A stretch of DNA of 64,000 nt from CAUZWH01 sp965247665 (GTDB taxonomy: Bacteria > Pseudomonadota > Alphaproteobacteria > SHVV01), in the NCBI GenBank assembly GCA_965247665.1, contig CBDFHH010000005.1:1674001-1738000 (forward strand). Reading direction: 5' to 3'. The notes under the pieces are model-generated. The model made no database searches, was not told the origin of the DNA, and was given only the letters and a program-made list of their open reading frames with translations. Each line of letters starts with the position of its first letter. Positions within the stretch are counted from its first letter, which is position 1. Made by a program: the position numbers and the translations under genes. Below are positions 52,033-61,490 of the stretch, one piece after another.

Positions 52033-52446
52033 CTAGCGGCGCGCGTTTTTTATCAGGTAGGCGCCGTAGTCCGAAGGTTTCAACTTGAAATCGAGGCTTT
52101 CGTCGCGAACGACCGCTCGCTCTACGAGCATGCTGTTCTCGACATCCTGGGTCTTGATGCGAAAAATGCCGCTAGCGCCTTTGATACGCGGGTAGTAGTT
52201 GGGGTCGATAACCCGGGTCTTGACCGCCAGGCGCTCCAACACCTCGTCTTCGGTCAGCTCGCCGGCGTCGTCGGCTTTGAGCAATCGCCAGTCTTCGGTC
52301 CCCGCGCACGCCTGCTGGTTGAGTTCGGCGATGGCATGCTTGGCCGTTTCCAGCGTCACCCCAACCTTGAATAAGTGCTTGCTGATGCCGACCGACGATC
52401 CCCAGTCGGATAAGGTCTTGCTGCGCGCCACGTAGATCACCGCCAT
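52033..52446 (-). CDS. Small protein with GIY-YIG-like opening (tentative)
   Basis: The ATG at 52446 lies behind a GAGG site and gives ~137 residues beginning MAVIYVARSKTLSDWGSSVGISKHLFKVGVT, which has the spacing of a GIY-YIG-like core (VIYV... KVGVT) as in T5orf172-type proteins. The Arg/Glu catalytic set cannot be verified by eye. Middle: GELTEDEVLERLAVKTRVIDPNYYPRIKGASGIFRI. C-terminus: ALDFKLKPSDYGAYLIKNARR-like. No neighbouring gene suggests a role. Other openings of the frame (52521) are less likely. Confidence 0.45.
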   Translation of the reverse strand: MAVIYVARSKTLSDWGSSVGISKHLFKVGVTLETAKHAIAELNQQACAGTEDWRLLKADDAGELTEDEVLERLAVKTRVIDPNYYPRIKGASGIFRIKTQDVENSMLVERAVVRDESLDFKLKPSDYGAYLIKNARR

Positions 52447-52630
52447 GCTCGCCATCCTCGCGCTGTATCTCGATTTTCGCTCAATCTTAGCCGCATGAAC
52501 TGGGGTTGCGTAGTTCCCCATACCAGCTGGGCCGCATTGGTCGTGGCCGGCGCGAACGCGTATATTGTTTCCAAGGAGCCAATGTCGGGGCGAATCGATC
52601 CGGCTCCATCAACATCCAAGGAGATACTTT

Positions 52631-52852
52631 GTGGCAAAAGAAGAACCGCTGGAGTTTGAAGGAGTGGTAACCGATGTATTACCCGACGCCCGGTTCCGCG
52701 TGAAATTGGAAAACGGGCATGAGATTATCGCCTATACGGCGGGCCGCATGAAAAAGCACCGCATCCGCACGTTAGCCGGCGACCGGGTTACGGTGGAAAT
52801 GACCCCCTACGATCTCGACAAGGGCCGGGTGGTCTACCGCCACAAAAACTAG
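52631..52852 (+). CDS. infA: Translation initiation factor IF-1
   Basis: AAGGAGAT precedes GTG 52631. The 73-residue OB-fold protein reads MAKEEPLEFEGVVTDVLPDARFRVKLENGHEIIAYTAGRMKKHRIRTLAGDRVTVEMTPYDLDKGRVVYRHKN-like in pattern: the conserved EGVVT.VLP, GHEI.A.T.GRM, RIR.LAGD.V.VEM.PYDL.KGR blocks are all present. IF-1 binds the 30S A site. Some residues (AY, KKH, VVYRH) resemble accessory IF-1 copies found in alphaproteobacteria near cold-shock loci, so this may be a second infA. Confidence 0.92.
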   Translation: MAKEEPLEFEGVVTDVLPDARFRVKLENGHEIIAYTAGRMKKHRIRTLAGDRVTVEMTPYDLDKGRVVYRHKN

Positions 52853-53149
52853 CGGTTGCCGAGCAACTGAGCTTCCGCGCACCACGATAAACCGCCTGCC
52901 AACCGACGAAAACCTGCGTCCGGTCTTCGCTTGAAGATCATGAACGCCGGTTGTGCGAAAACTTGGCAATCTAACCATTCGAATCAATTGATCGGTCTTG
53001 CCTGCCCGCGTGTCTCGTGATGGGCATAAGGCCAAGGCATGACGACGAAAACAAGTACGCGAAGCGTTCTAGGATCGAGCTCGGCGTGATCGCCGTCACG
53101 CCGATATCTCGGCCGCAAGCCGCACCAGGTCGCTGCCGCGAAGAAAAGC

Positions 53150-53644
53150 TCATGCTGGACACCGATTCTGGCCGCTGCGGCGTTGCTCATGCGACAACAG
53201 CGCCGCTTTGGTGTCGAGGCCGCCGCCGAAACCGGTCAGCTTGCCGTCGCTGCCGATCACGCGGTGGCACGGAATGACGATGGGAATAGGGTTGGCTCCG
53301 TTAGCCGCGCCGACGGCCCGCCAAGCCGTGGGGCGGCCGATCGCGGCCGCCAGCGCGCCATAGGAGGTCGTGGAACCGTAGGGAATCGAACAAAGCTCTT
53401 TCCAAACGTCGCGCTGGAAAAGCGTTCCCGCCGGCGCGAGGTTCAGATCAAAGCTCGTCAGAGTGCCGTCGAAGTAAGCGGCGAGCTGTTTTCGCACCTC
53501 GGCGAGCCGCGCCCGATCGCGAACCCAATTCGGTTCCGGTACCCGCGCACCTTTTCCGCTCGGAAACCCGATAATACGCAAAGCGTTCTCGTCAGCCGCC
53601 AACAAGAGCGGCCCGACCGGGCTGTCAAAACGGTCGTAGTACAT
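53150..53644 (-). CDS. ogt: Methylated-DNA-protein-cysteine methyltransferase (Ogt/AGT family)
   Basis: The 164-residue protein has the AGT C-terminal domain: FQRDVWKELCSIPYGSTTSYGALAAAIGRPTAWRAVGAANGANPIPIVIPCHRVIGSDGKLTGFGGGL. The active-site PCHR and the following helix-turn-helix features are present, with the short N-terminal domain MYYDRFDSPVGPLLLAADE. It removes alkyl groups from O6-alkylguanine by suicide transfer to Cys. Length fits the Ogt-like form without an Ada domain. It stands alone; the start ATG 53644 has no strong Shine-Dalgarno. Confidence 0.93.
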   Translation of the reverse strand: MYYDRFDSPVGPLLLAADENALRIIGFPSGKGARVPEPNWVRDRARLAEVRKQLAAYFDGTLTSFDLNLAPAGTLFQRDVWKELCSIPYGSTTSYGALAAAIGRPTAWRAVGAANGANPIPIVIPCHRVIGSDGKLTGFGGGLDTKAALLSHEQRRSGQNRCPA

Positions 53645-53888
53645 AGCGGCTGCGGCCGCGCCACCGCTTGGAGACTTCGGGCGCGATCACGTCGCGCCGC
53701 AACCATCGTCTCGAACGAGGGCGCTTGGTTGGGGTCTGCGGGCCCGGACTGCGGCGCGGCGCATCCGGGCGGACAAGCCGGGACGGCCGAGAGCGGGGCA
53801 TTCGGCGGATGGGCGTGACTCGGGAGGTAATCCGTATGGGTGATGACGGAGGCTCCCGCCCGGCAGCTTTTGGAACCGGCGGCATCGG

Positions 53889-55262
53889 TTAAATCAGTTT
53901 CTTCATCACGGCCGCGAAGGCATTGCGGACGTCCTCCTCGAGCGGATGCCGCCGGTCGACCACGACGGCGCGTCCGCCCACATAGACGTCGCGGATCAGG
54001 TTGCTGTTCCCGGCGAAGACCAGCGCATTGAGTAGTGCATCGCCGGAGCGCCCCGTCAATTCGATGGTTTCGCCGTCCAGCACGATGAAATCGGCTCGAC
54101 GCCCGTGCGCAATCGCACCTGCCGGCTGGGCGAGCGCCCGTGCGCCGTCCGCCGCGGCGCGGCGCCACAGTCTCGCGCCGGTATACGGATCGTCGCGATC
54201 GCTAAAGACGTTGCGGGTCAGGCGCGTCAGCCTTTGACCGTACTCCAACCAGCGCAGTTCTTCGACCGGCGAGAGGGACACGTTGCTATCCGAGCCGATA
54301 CCAAACCGGCCGCCATGCGAATCGAGGTCGCCGAGGCGGAACACCCCGTCGCCGAGATTCGCCTCCGTGGTCGGGCATAATCCCACCACCGCGTCGCTTC
54401 CCCCAACCATGGCGATTTCGTCGTCCGAGAGGTGGGTTGCGTGGATTAAGCACCATTCGGCGTCCACCGCGACGTTGTCGAATAGCCAGGCGACCGGGCG
54501 CTTGCCGCTCCAGCTCAGGCAGTCGTTCACCTCGCGTAGCTGCTCCGCAATGTGAATGTGAACCGGCGTCGCCTCGGCCGAGCTTCGCGCTGCGGCAGTC
54601 ACCTCGGAGAGCATGGTCGCGCTCACCGCGCGCAGGGAATGCGGGGCGATCCCCACTCTCACGAGGGCGGTTTCACGATATTCCCCGCGAATGTCCTCGC
54701 TAATGCGCCAAACCAATTCCGGATCCCCGCGGAACCGTCTTTGGGCTGCGGTTAGCGGTTCTTCGCCAAAATCGGCGTAAGCATAGAGGACAGGTATATG
54801 GGTGATCGCGATGCCCGCGCTTACCGCAGCGGACACCACCGAGCGCGAAAGCTCGGAGGGCTCGTCGTAGGGCGTGCCATCGGGTTGATTGTGCAGGTAG
54901 TGGAACTCGCCTACCGCGGTGTAGCCCTGCTTGAGCAGCTCGATATAGAGCTGAGTGGCGATGATTCGGATGTCGTTCGGATCGAGTCGCGCCTGAAAGT
55001 CGTACATCAGACCGCGCCAAGTCCAGAAGTCGTCATCTCCCGATCCGGCGCGCTCGCTGAGCCCCGCCATGGCGCGCTGGAACGCGTGGCTGTGGAGGTT
55101 CGGCATGCCCGGAATAACGGGACCGTCGAGAGTCGCGCTCCCTTCACTTCGTGCATTCATCGCAATGCCGACGATCATTCCGTCATTGTCCAGCGTCAGC
55201 CGGACGTCGTCGTGCCAGCCGTCCGATAGCAGGATGTGGGGCGCGAACAGTTCGGTCGTCAT
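53889..55262 (-). CDS. hutF: Formiminoglutamate deiminase (HutF)
   Basis: The 457-residue amidohydrolase has PGMPNLHSHAFQRAMAGL (metal His pair), GYTAVGEFHYLHNQPDGTPYDEPSELS (characteristic HutF text), GIAPHSLRAVS, PVHIHIAEQ, IHATHLSD, GLCPTTEANLGDG and the metal Asp of GIGSDSNVSLSPVEELRWLEYGQRL. These are the diagnostic blocks separating HutF from HutI. It converts formiminoglutamate to formylglutamate plus ammonia, so the pathway ends via HutG. ATG 55262 lies 60 bases from the divergent hutI start. A common regulator was not found in the window. Confidence 0.92.
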   Translation of the reverse strand: MTTELFAPHILLSDGWHDDVRLTLDNDGMIVGIAMNARSEGSATLDGPVIPGMPNLHSHAFQRAMAGLSERAGSGDDDFWTWRGLMYDFQARLDPNDIRIIATQLYIELLKQGYTAVGEFHYLHNQPDGTPYDEPSELSRSVVSAAVSAGIAITHIPVLYAYADFGEEPLTAAQRRFRGDPELVWRISEDIRGEYRETALVRVGIAPHSLRAVSATMLSEVTAAARSSAEATPVHIHIAEQLREVNDCLSWSGKRPVAWLFDNVAVDAEWCLIHATHLSDDEIAMVGGSDAVVGLCPTTEANLGDGVFRLGDLDSHGGRFGIGSDSNVSLSPVEELRWLEYGQRLTRLTRNVFSDRDDPYTGARLWRRAAADGARALAQPAGAIAHGRRADFIVLDGETIELTGRSGDALLNALVFAGNSNLIRDVYVGGRAVVVDRRHPLEEDVRNAFAAVMKKLI

Positions 55263-55322
55263 GACTTCGCAACCATTGCGCGCCCGGGCTACATTGTCCA
55301 CGCGAGCGGAGCGAGGCCGCAG

Positions 55323-56552
55323 ATGATGTGGGACAGCATCTGGATCAATACCAATTTAGCGACAATGGTGCCCGGTGGAGAGAAGTTCGGCACCATTCGT
55401 AACGCGGCCCTTGCGGTCGCGAACGGCAAGCTGGCCTGGGTCGGCGCCATGACCGATCTGCCGGGTGCGCCCGAGGCCGTCGCGCGGGAAACGCATGACG
55501 TCCACGGTAGGTGGATTACGCCCGGACTGATCGACTGCCACACGCATTTGGTCTATGGCGGCAGCCGCGCCCGCGAGTTCGAGATGCGGCTCGACGGTGC
55601 CAGCTACGAAGAGATCGCGCGCGCCGGCGGCGGCATCGTCGCGACCGTGCGCGATACCCGTGAAAGTACCGTCGACCAGATCGCGGCCGCGTCGCTGCGT
55701 CGCCTCGAAACCCTCATTGCCGAGGGGGTGACCACGGTCGAGATCAAGTCGGGCTACGGGCTCGATGTCGAAACCGAAAGCAAGCAACTGCGAATCGCAC
55801 GCGAGATTGCCCGAAAGGCCGGCGTCAACATACGGACGACGTTTCTCGCCGCGCACGCGCTGCCACCCGAATTCGCCGGCAAACCCGATTCCTACATCGA
55901 TTTCGTCTGTGAAGAAGCCCTGCCCGCGGTCGCGGGGGCGGGGCTTGCCGATGCCGTCGATGCTTTTTGCGAAACCATAGGATTCGACGTCCCACAGACA
56001 GAGCGCGTGTTTGCCGCGGCTCACAACCATGATCTTCCGGTCAAGCTCCACGCCGATCAGCTTTCCGACGGCGGTGGCGCGGCGCTGGCCGCGAAACATG
56101 GCGCGCTTTCGGCCGACCATCTGGAATACACCGGCGAGGCGGGTGCCGCAGCGATGGCCGAAGCGAACACCGTTGCCGTGCTGCTGCCGGGGGCGTTCTA
56201 CTTTCTCGGCGAAACCCGGCGACCGCCGATCGCCGCATTTCGCGACAAGGGCGTACCCATGGCCATTGCCAGCGATTGCAATCCCGGATCGTCGCCGGCG
56301 CTATCGCTCCTGCTCATGCTCAATATGGCCTGTACCCTGTTCCGTCTAACCACCGAGGAGGCGCTCGGCGGCGTCACCCGCAACGCCGCGCGGGCACTCG
56401 GGATGGGAGACAGCCACGGCACGCTCGAGGTAGGCAAAGCTGCCGATCTGGCAATCTGGAATATCGACCAACCTGCCGATCTTGCTTATGCCATTGGCGG
56501 CAATCCTTGTGCCGGCGTCGTCGTCGAAGGGCGCGAGCGTGTCGGGAACTGA
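55323..56552 (+). CDS. hutI: Imidazolonepropionase (HutI)
   Basis: The ~409-residue protein has PGLIDCHTHLVYGGSRAREFEMRLDGASYEEIARAGGGI, the classic HutI block with metal His, then TTVEIKSGYGLDVETESKQLRIA, ATFLAAHALPPEF-like, LPVKLHADQLSDGGGAALAAKHGALSADHLEYT and MAIASDCNPGSSPALSLLLMLNMACTLFRLT (metal Asp). It hydrolyses imidazolone-5-propionate to formiminoglutamate. A double ATG at 55323/55326 is the start. It is divergent from hutF and convergent with the hutGHU operon, an unusual layout for a Hut set that otherwise is complete. Confidence 0.93.
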   Translation: MMWDSIWINTNLATMVPGGEKFGTIRNAALAVANGKLAWVGAMTDLPGAPEAVARETHDVHGRWITPGLIDCHTHLVYGGSRAREFEMRLDGASYEEIARAGGGIVATVRDTRESTVDQIAAASLRRLETLIAEGVTTVEIKSGYGLDVETESKQLRIAREIARKAGVNIRTTFLAAHALPPEFAGKPDSYIDFVCEEALPAVAGAGLADAVDAFCETIGFDVPQTERVFAAAHNHDLPVKLHADQLSDGGGAALAAKHGALSADHLEYTGEAGAAAMAEANTVAVLLPGAFYFLGETRRPPIAAFRDKGVPMAIASDCNPGSSPALSLLLMLNMACTLFRLTTEEALGGVTRNAARALGMGDSHGTLEVGKAADLAIWNIDQPADLAYAIGGNPCAGVVVEGRERVGN

Positions 56553-56659
56553 CAAAGTTGCCGATTCGACACACCGCGACTGACGCCTATGATGCCGCTC
56601 GCGCTTTGTTGCGCCGAAGTTCGGCAGCTGGTCGTCGATCTCGTCTGGTCTGGACCGGG

Positions 56660-57448
56660 CTAACTCGGCGACCAGGCGGTGAATGTTCTAAGCAGCTCGC
56701 GCAATACGGGACGCAGCCGATTCGCCTTCTTTTCGCTAAACGCGAAGGGATACCGCTCGTCCATATAGCTAATCTGGGTGAGTTCGAGCTGCGCGGCGAC
56801 GACGCCATCTTCAGGCGCTCCGTAGTGGCGGGTGATGTAGCCGCCGGTGAAGCGGCCATTGAGCGTTCCCGTGTAGTCTTTCGCACTTTTCGCCACCACT
56901 TCGAGGCGAACGGCAAGTTTGGCCGGACATACGCTGCCGCCGGCCGTACCAAGGTTGAGATCGGGCAACCGACCTTCGAACAATCGCGGCACCTCGCTGC
57001 GAATTGAGTGGGCGTCCCATAGCAGGGCATGGCCGTGCTGATCGCGGATGCCGGCCAGTGCGGCAGAGAGCTGTTCGTGGTAGGGCCGCCAATATTTATC
57101 GACGCGCTCGGCGACTTCGTCGGTCGACGGTTCCTGTCCGCGCCGGTAGATCGGTTGGTTGTCGAAAGTGTCGATCGGGCATAGGCCGGTGGTGTTTTGC
57201 CCGGGGTAGAGATTGGAGTCGTCGGGCGGGCGGTTGAGGTCGACCACGTAGCGCGATAGTCGTGCGCGGATGATCGACGCCCCAAACTCGCCCACGAAAT
57301 CGTAGAGCCGCTCGATGTGCCAATCGGTATCGGGCAGGCGCCGCGCCGCATCGGTCAACCGCGGCTCGATCCCATCCGGGAGGTCGGTGCCGACGTGTGG
57401 CATGCTGATCAGCAACGGTGAGGTGCCGACGTGATAATCGAACGTCAT
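56660..57448 (-). CDS. hutG: N-formylglutamate deformylase (HutG)
   Basis: The 262-residue protein has the FGase domain: SPLLISMPHVGTDLPDGIE (metal His), TDWHIERLYDFV (Asp/His), YVVDLNRPPDDSNLYPGQNTTGLCPI (catalytic/binding Arg-Pro), LLWDAHSIRSEVPRLFEGRLPDLNLGT (metal His). It converts N-formylglutamate to glutamate plus formate, the last step when HutF is used. The ATGA overlap with hutH (ATG 57448, hutH stop 57445-57447) implies translational coupling in hutU-hutH-hutG order. Confidence 0.92.
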   Translation of the reverse strand: MTFDYHVGTSPLLISMPHVGTDLPDGIEPRLTDAARRLPDTDWHIERLYDFVGEFGASIIRARLSRYVVDLNRPPDDSNLYPGQNTTGLCPIDTFDNQPIYRRGQEPSTDEVAERVDKYWRPYHEQLSAALAGIRDQHGHALLWDAHSIRSEVPRLFEGRLPDLNLGTAGGSVCPAKLAVRLEVVAKSAKDYTGTLNGRFTGGYITRHYGAPEDGVVAAQLELTQISYMDERYPFAFSEKKANRLRPVLRELLRTFTAWSPS

Positions 57449-58983
57449 GGAGCCAGGCTGGGCAAGATGCTTCCGCATTGGTCGCGGCCGAGACCACCGG
57501 TAACAAGTACCCTGGCCGCGTCGATATCCGGCTTGAAAAAGCGATCCCGTTCGTAGCGCGCGACCCGGTCGCGGACGGCGCGCAGCACCGGTTGCAGGCG
57601 TGCGGAGGTTTCAAGCGGCGCGTGGAACTCGATGCCCTGAACCGCGGCCAGCAGCTCGATCGCCAGGATCGAGGCGACATTGTCGGCAAGGGGCAAAAGG
57701 CGAGCCGCCGCACGCATGGCCATGCTGACGAAGTCTTCCTGATTGGCCGAGGTCGGCAAGCTGTCGATTGACGAAGGATGGGCCAAGCCCTTGTTTTCCG
57801 ACGCCAACGCGGCGGCCGTGACGTGTGCGACCATAAAGCCGGAATTGACGCCGCCATCTTCCACCAGAAACGGCGGCAGCTCGCTGATCGTGGTGTCGAT
57901 CAGCATTGCGATGCGGCGCTCGGCCAGCGCGCCGATTTCGGCCAGCGTTACCGCGAGCGCGTCCGCGGCCAGCGCCACCGGTTCTGCGTGGAAATTACCG
58001 CCGGACAGGATTTCGCCGGTGTCGGGGAAGATCAACGGATTGTCGGTCACGGCATTGGCCTCGCGTCCGAACACCTCCGCCGCATATCGGATTTGGTCGA
58101 GGCAGGCTCCGAGCACCTGCGGCATGCACCGCAGGCAGTAGGGATCTTGCACCCGCTCGTCATCCTCGACATGGGAGGCGCGGATCGCACTACCGTCAAG
58201 CAGATGCAGCAATATTGCGGCGGTGTCCTTCTGCCCCGGGTGGAGGCGCAAATCCTGCACCCGCGGATCGAACGGGACGTCGCTGCCGCGCGCCGCATCC
58301 AGGGTGAGAGCGCCGGTCACCAGACTCGCGGCCAGGTAATCTTCGGCGGCGAACAAACCGGCCAGCGCCAGCGCGGTCGATGCCTGGGTGCCGTTGAGCA
58401 GCGCCAGACCCTCTTTCGGCGCCAGTTCGAGCGGCGACAGCCCCGCCGACCGCAGCCCATCGGCTGCAGCGACGACCTCGCCATCACGACGTACCTCACC
58501 GAACCCGATTAGAGCGGCGGCGAGATGGGCGAGGGGAGCGAGATCGCCCGACGCTCCGACGGAGCCCTTCTCGGGTATACACGGATAGACTTCGTGCTCA
58601 ATCAGCGCCAGCAGCGATTCGATCACTTCCCAGCGGACGCCCGAATGGCCGCGCGCCAAGCCCAACGCTTTCAACAGCAAGATCAACCGCACGACGGTGT
58701 CGTCGAGCAAGGGACCCACACCGGCCGCGTGCGAAAGCACCAGGTTCCTCTGTAGGGCCGCCAAGTCACGCTCGCCGATGCGGGTCTTGGCCAAGCGTCC
58801 GAAACCGGTGTTGATTCCGTACACGATCTCGCCGCGGCCAACCACCTCACCCACGGTCCGCGCTGCCGCATCGACCGCTGCGCGGCAATGCGGCGCCAGC
58901 TCGATAGCCGGCGGCGCATCGTGAACCCGCCTGAGTTGGGCGAGAGATACCTTGCCCGGTGTCAACTCGAGCGTTTCGACCAA
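57445..58983 (-). CDS. hutH: Histidine ammonia-lyase (HutH)
   Basis: The 512-residue protein has the MIO-forming Ala-Ser-Gly in KGSVGASGDLAPLAH (about residue 145) and family blocks YGINTGFGRLA, QRNLVLSHAAGVG, LLNGTQASTALAL, DNPLIFPDTGEILSGGNFHAEPVA, and SNQEDFVSM-like SANQEDFVSMAM. It deaminates histidine to urocanate. The start is TTG 58983, only 3 bases after the hutU stop. Length is typical (about 510). Confidence 0.95.
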   Translation of the reverse strand: MVETLELTPGKVSLAQLRRVHDAPPAIELAPHCRAAVDAAARTVGEVVGRGEIVYGINTGFGRLAKTRIGERDLAALQRNLVLSHAAGVGPLLDDTVVRLILLLKALGLARGHSGVRWEVIESLLALIEHEVYPCIPEKGSVGASGDLAPLAHLAAALIGFGEVRRDGEVVAAADGLRSAGLSPLELAPKEGLALLNGTQASTALALAGLFAAEDYLAASLVTGALTLDAARGSDVPFDPRVQDLRLHPGQKDTAAILLHLLDGSAIRASHVEDDERVQDPYCLRCMPQVLGACLDQIRYAAEVFGREANAVTDNPLIFPDTGEILSGGNFHAEPVALAADALAVTLAEIGALAERRIAMLIDTTISELPPFLVEDGGVNSGFMVAHVTAAALASENKGLAHPSSIDSLPTSANQEDFVSMAMRAAARLLPLADNVASILAIELLAAVQGIEFHAPLETSARLQPVLRAVRDRVARYERDRFFKPDIDAARVLVTGGLGRDQCGSILPSLAP

Positions 58984-58986
58984 GCC

Positions 58987-60657
58987 TCAGGTTCCAATCA
59001 TCGGCAGGTGGAGGCCCTGATCGCGGGCGCAGGCGATTGCCTCCTCGTACCCGGCGTCGGCGTGGCGCATAACGCCGGACGCGGGATCGTTCCATAACAC
59101 GCGAGCAATACGCTCCGCGGCTTCCGGCGTTCCGTCACAAACGATGACCATCCCGGCGTGTTGGGAATAGCCGATGCCGACACCGCCGCCATGGTGAAAC
59201 GAGACCCAGGTCGCCCCGCTCGCGCAGTTTAAAAGTGCGTTGAGCAACGCCCAGTCGGAGACCGCATCGGAGCCATCCTTCATGCCCTCGGTTTCGCGAT
59301 TGGGACTGGCAACCGATCCCGAATCGAGGTGATCACGGCCGATCACCACCGGAGCTTCCAGCTCGCCGCTCGCGACCATCTCGTTGAACGCCAAGCCGAC
59401 CCGATGCCGTTCGCCGAGACCGATCCAGCAGATGCGCGAGGGCAGCCCCTGGAACTGGATTCGCTGCGCCGCCATGTCGAGCCAATTGTGCAGCTGCGGA
59501 TTGTCGGGGATGAGCTCCTTGACCTTGGCGTCGGTCTTGAAAATGTCCTCCGGATTGCCCGACAGCGCCGCCCAGCGAAACGGACCGATCCCGCGGCAGA
59601 ACAGCGGCCGGATATAGGCCGGCACGAAACCGGGATAAGCGAAGGCGTTTTCCAGGCCGTGCTCGAACGCCATCTGGCGGATGTTGTTGCCGTAGTCGAC
59701 ACAGGGTATGCCGCGCTCGTGGAAACTGATCATCGCCGCGACATGCTCGACCATCGACGCTTTGGCGGCCTGCTCGACCGCTTTGGGGTCGCGCTCTTGT
59801 TCCTGCTCCCAATGTTCGAGGGTCCAATCCTCGGGCAGATAGCCGTAGACCGGGTCGTGCGCGGAGGTCTGATCGGTGACGAGATCGGGCGTCGCGCCGC
59901 GAGCGGCGAGTTCGGGGACGATCTCGGCGGCGTTACCGAGCAGCCCCACCGAGACCGCTTCCCTTTTGCCGCACGCCGCCGCGATGATCGTCAGGGCCTC
60001 ATCCAGCGAGCCCGCTTCGCGGTCGAGATAGCCGGTTTCGAGACGTCGCTGGATGCGGCTCGGCCGACATTCGATAGCCAGCAGGCAGGCGCCCGCCATG
60101 GTCGCGGCCAGGGGTTGGGCGCCCCCCATCCCGCCGAGCCCCGCGGTGAGTATCCAGCGCCCCCTCAGATCACCGTCATAGTGCTGGCGCCCGGCCTCAA
60201 CGAAGGTCTCGTAAGTACCCTGAATAATCCCCTGGCTACCGATATAGATCCAAGAGCCCGCGGTCATCTGGCCGTACATCATCAGGCCCTTCCGATCGAG
60301 CTCGTGGAAATGGTCCCAGGTCGCCCAGTGGGGCACGATGTTGGAGTTTGCGATCAGCACTCGAGGTGCGTTCTCGTGCGTCTTGAACACCCCCACCGGC
60401 TTGCCCGACTGCACCAGCAAGGTCTCGTCGCCGCCCAGGGTCTTGAGGGTTTCGACAATCCGATCGAAACATTCCCAATCGCGCGCCGCCTTGCCGATGC
60501 CGCCATATACGACAAGTTCCTGCGGGTTTTCGGCGACCTCGGCGTCGAGGTTGTTCATTAGCATCCGCAGCGGCGCTTCGGTGTGCCAACTCTTGGCATT
60601 GAGCGCGGTGCCCCGCGGGGCCCGCACGGTCCGAACGTTGGGATCCGGGTTGGTCAT
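58987..60657 (-). CDS. hutU: Urocanate hydratase (HutU)
   Basis: The 556-residue protein has the diagnostic NNLDAEVAENPQELVVYGGIGKAARDW, TAGLGGMGGAQPLAATMAGA (NAD-binding glycine-rich loop), GNAAEIVPELAARG, DQTSAHDPVYGYLPE, CVDYGNNIRQMAFEHG, and FVPAYIRPLFCRGIGPFRWAALSGNPEDI with the conserved Cys. It hydrates urocanate to imidazolonepropionate using NAD+ as cofactor. It is first in the minus-strand operon with hutH and hutG. ATG 60657 follows a plausible site. Confidence 0.95.
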   Translation of the reverse strand: MTNPDPNVRTVRAPRGTALNAKSWHTEAPLRMLMNNLDAEVAENPQELVVYGGIGKAARDWECFDRIVETLKTLGGDETLLVQSGKPVGVFKTHENAPRVLIANSNIVPHWATWDHFHELDRKGLMMYGQMTAGSWIYIGSQGIIQGTYETFVEAGRQHYDGDLRGRWILTAGLGGMGGAQPLAATMAGACLLAIECRPSRIQRRLETGYLDREAGSLDEALTIIAAACGKREAVSVGLLGNAAEIVPELAARGATPDLVTDQTSAHDPVYGYLPEDWTLEHWEQEQERDPKAVEQAAKASMVEHVAAMISFHERGIPCVDYGNNIRQMAFEHGLENAFAYPGFVPAYIRPLFCRGIGPFRWAALSGNPEDIFKTDAKVKELIPDNPQLHNWLDMAAQRIQFQGLPSRICWIGLGERHRVGLAFNEMVASGELEAPVVIGRDHLDSGSVASPNRETEGMKDGSDAVSDWALLNALLNCASGATWVSFHHGGGVGIGYSQHAGMVIVCDGTPEAAERIARVLWNDPASGVMRHADAGYEEAIACARDQGLHLPMIGT

Positions 60658-60710
60658 AGCCGCCCTAACGCGTGGTTGGACCCGTACCGATCATGTTGTC
60701 CCGCGGCCGC

Positions 60711-61487
60711 TCAATCCTCGGCCATGAAGCGGTGATAGTCGGCGATCACCTCCGGCACTGTGGTCGCGATCAATCTGTTGCCGGCCTCGGAGCTCGCCAA
60801 AGACGGGTCGGAGCCGATGCGGCCGTCGGGGAACCAGCGGCGGTGGTGGTCGGCGTCGTAATGTTTGTCGCCGCCGAAGTTTCGGTAGTAGTCGTCGGCG
60901 AGCTTCTCGGGCTTGTCCAACGTCATATTGCGCGCCTCATCGGGGTAGGCGCTTTGCGTAATCGCCACCTCGCTCGGCGTTGCGTGCAGACCCTCCCATT
61001 CACCAAAGAGCTCGTAGCGCAGCGCGTTGGTGTTCTCATACTCCCACCAGCTGCGTAGCCGGCAGCGAATGCCGGGCTGATTGCCGCGATCCCGCTGCAA
61101 GCTGTAGTCGGCATAGAGGTCCTGGAAGGCGGCGTTGGCAGGAGCGATGTTGCCCCCGTGGCCGTTGAGAAAGAAAAACCGCTCGAAGCCGTGACGCGCC
61201 AACGACCGGACGTAGTCGCGGATAACGGCCATCACCGTTTCCGCGCGCAGGGTCACCGTGCCGGGGAAACCGAGATTGAACTGCGCCACGCCCATGGTAA
61301 TGGTCGGGCCGATCAGGATGTCTTGGTGCTCGCCAACGCCGCGGGCAAGGATCTCAGCGCACAAAGCGTCGGTGCCGATCAGTCCGTTGGGGCCGTGTTG
61401 CTCCATCGAGCCGATCGGGATGATCACGCCTTTCGATCGCTCGAGATATCCCTCGACCTCGGGCCAGGTGCTGAATTGCAGGAGCAT
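60711..61487 (-). CDS. Creatininase/ArfB-family metal-dependent amidohydrolase
   Basis: The 258-residue protein has the creatininase fold motifs: VIIPIGSMEQHGPNGLIGTDALCAEILAR (Glu, His and Asp metal ligands), FFFLNGHGGNIAP, and WEGLHATPSEVAITQSA with the distal metal Glu. Family members hydrolyse cyclic amides such as creatinine, formamidopyrimidines or mycofactocin intermediates. It lies 3 bases downstream of the oxygenase gene in the same operon and just before the hut operon. A role in opening a cyclic amide released by the oxidative enzymes is plausible. Confidence 0.88.
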   Translation of the reverse strand: MLLQFSTWPEVEGYLERSKGVIIPIGSMEQHGPNGLIGTDALCAEILARGVGEHQDILIGPTITMGVAQFNLGFPGTVTLRAETVMAVIRDYVRSLARHGFERFFFLNGHGGNIAPANAAFQDLYADYSLQRDRGNQPGIRCRLRSWWEYENTNALRYELFGEWEGLHATPSEVAITQSAYPDEARNMTLDKPEKLADDYYRNFGGDKHYDADHHRRWFPDGRIGSDPSLASSEAGNRLIATTVPEVIADYHRFMAED

Positions 61488-61490
61488 GCG

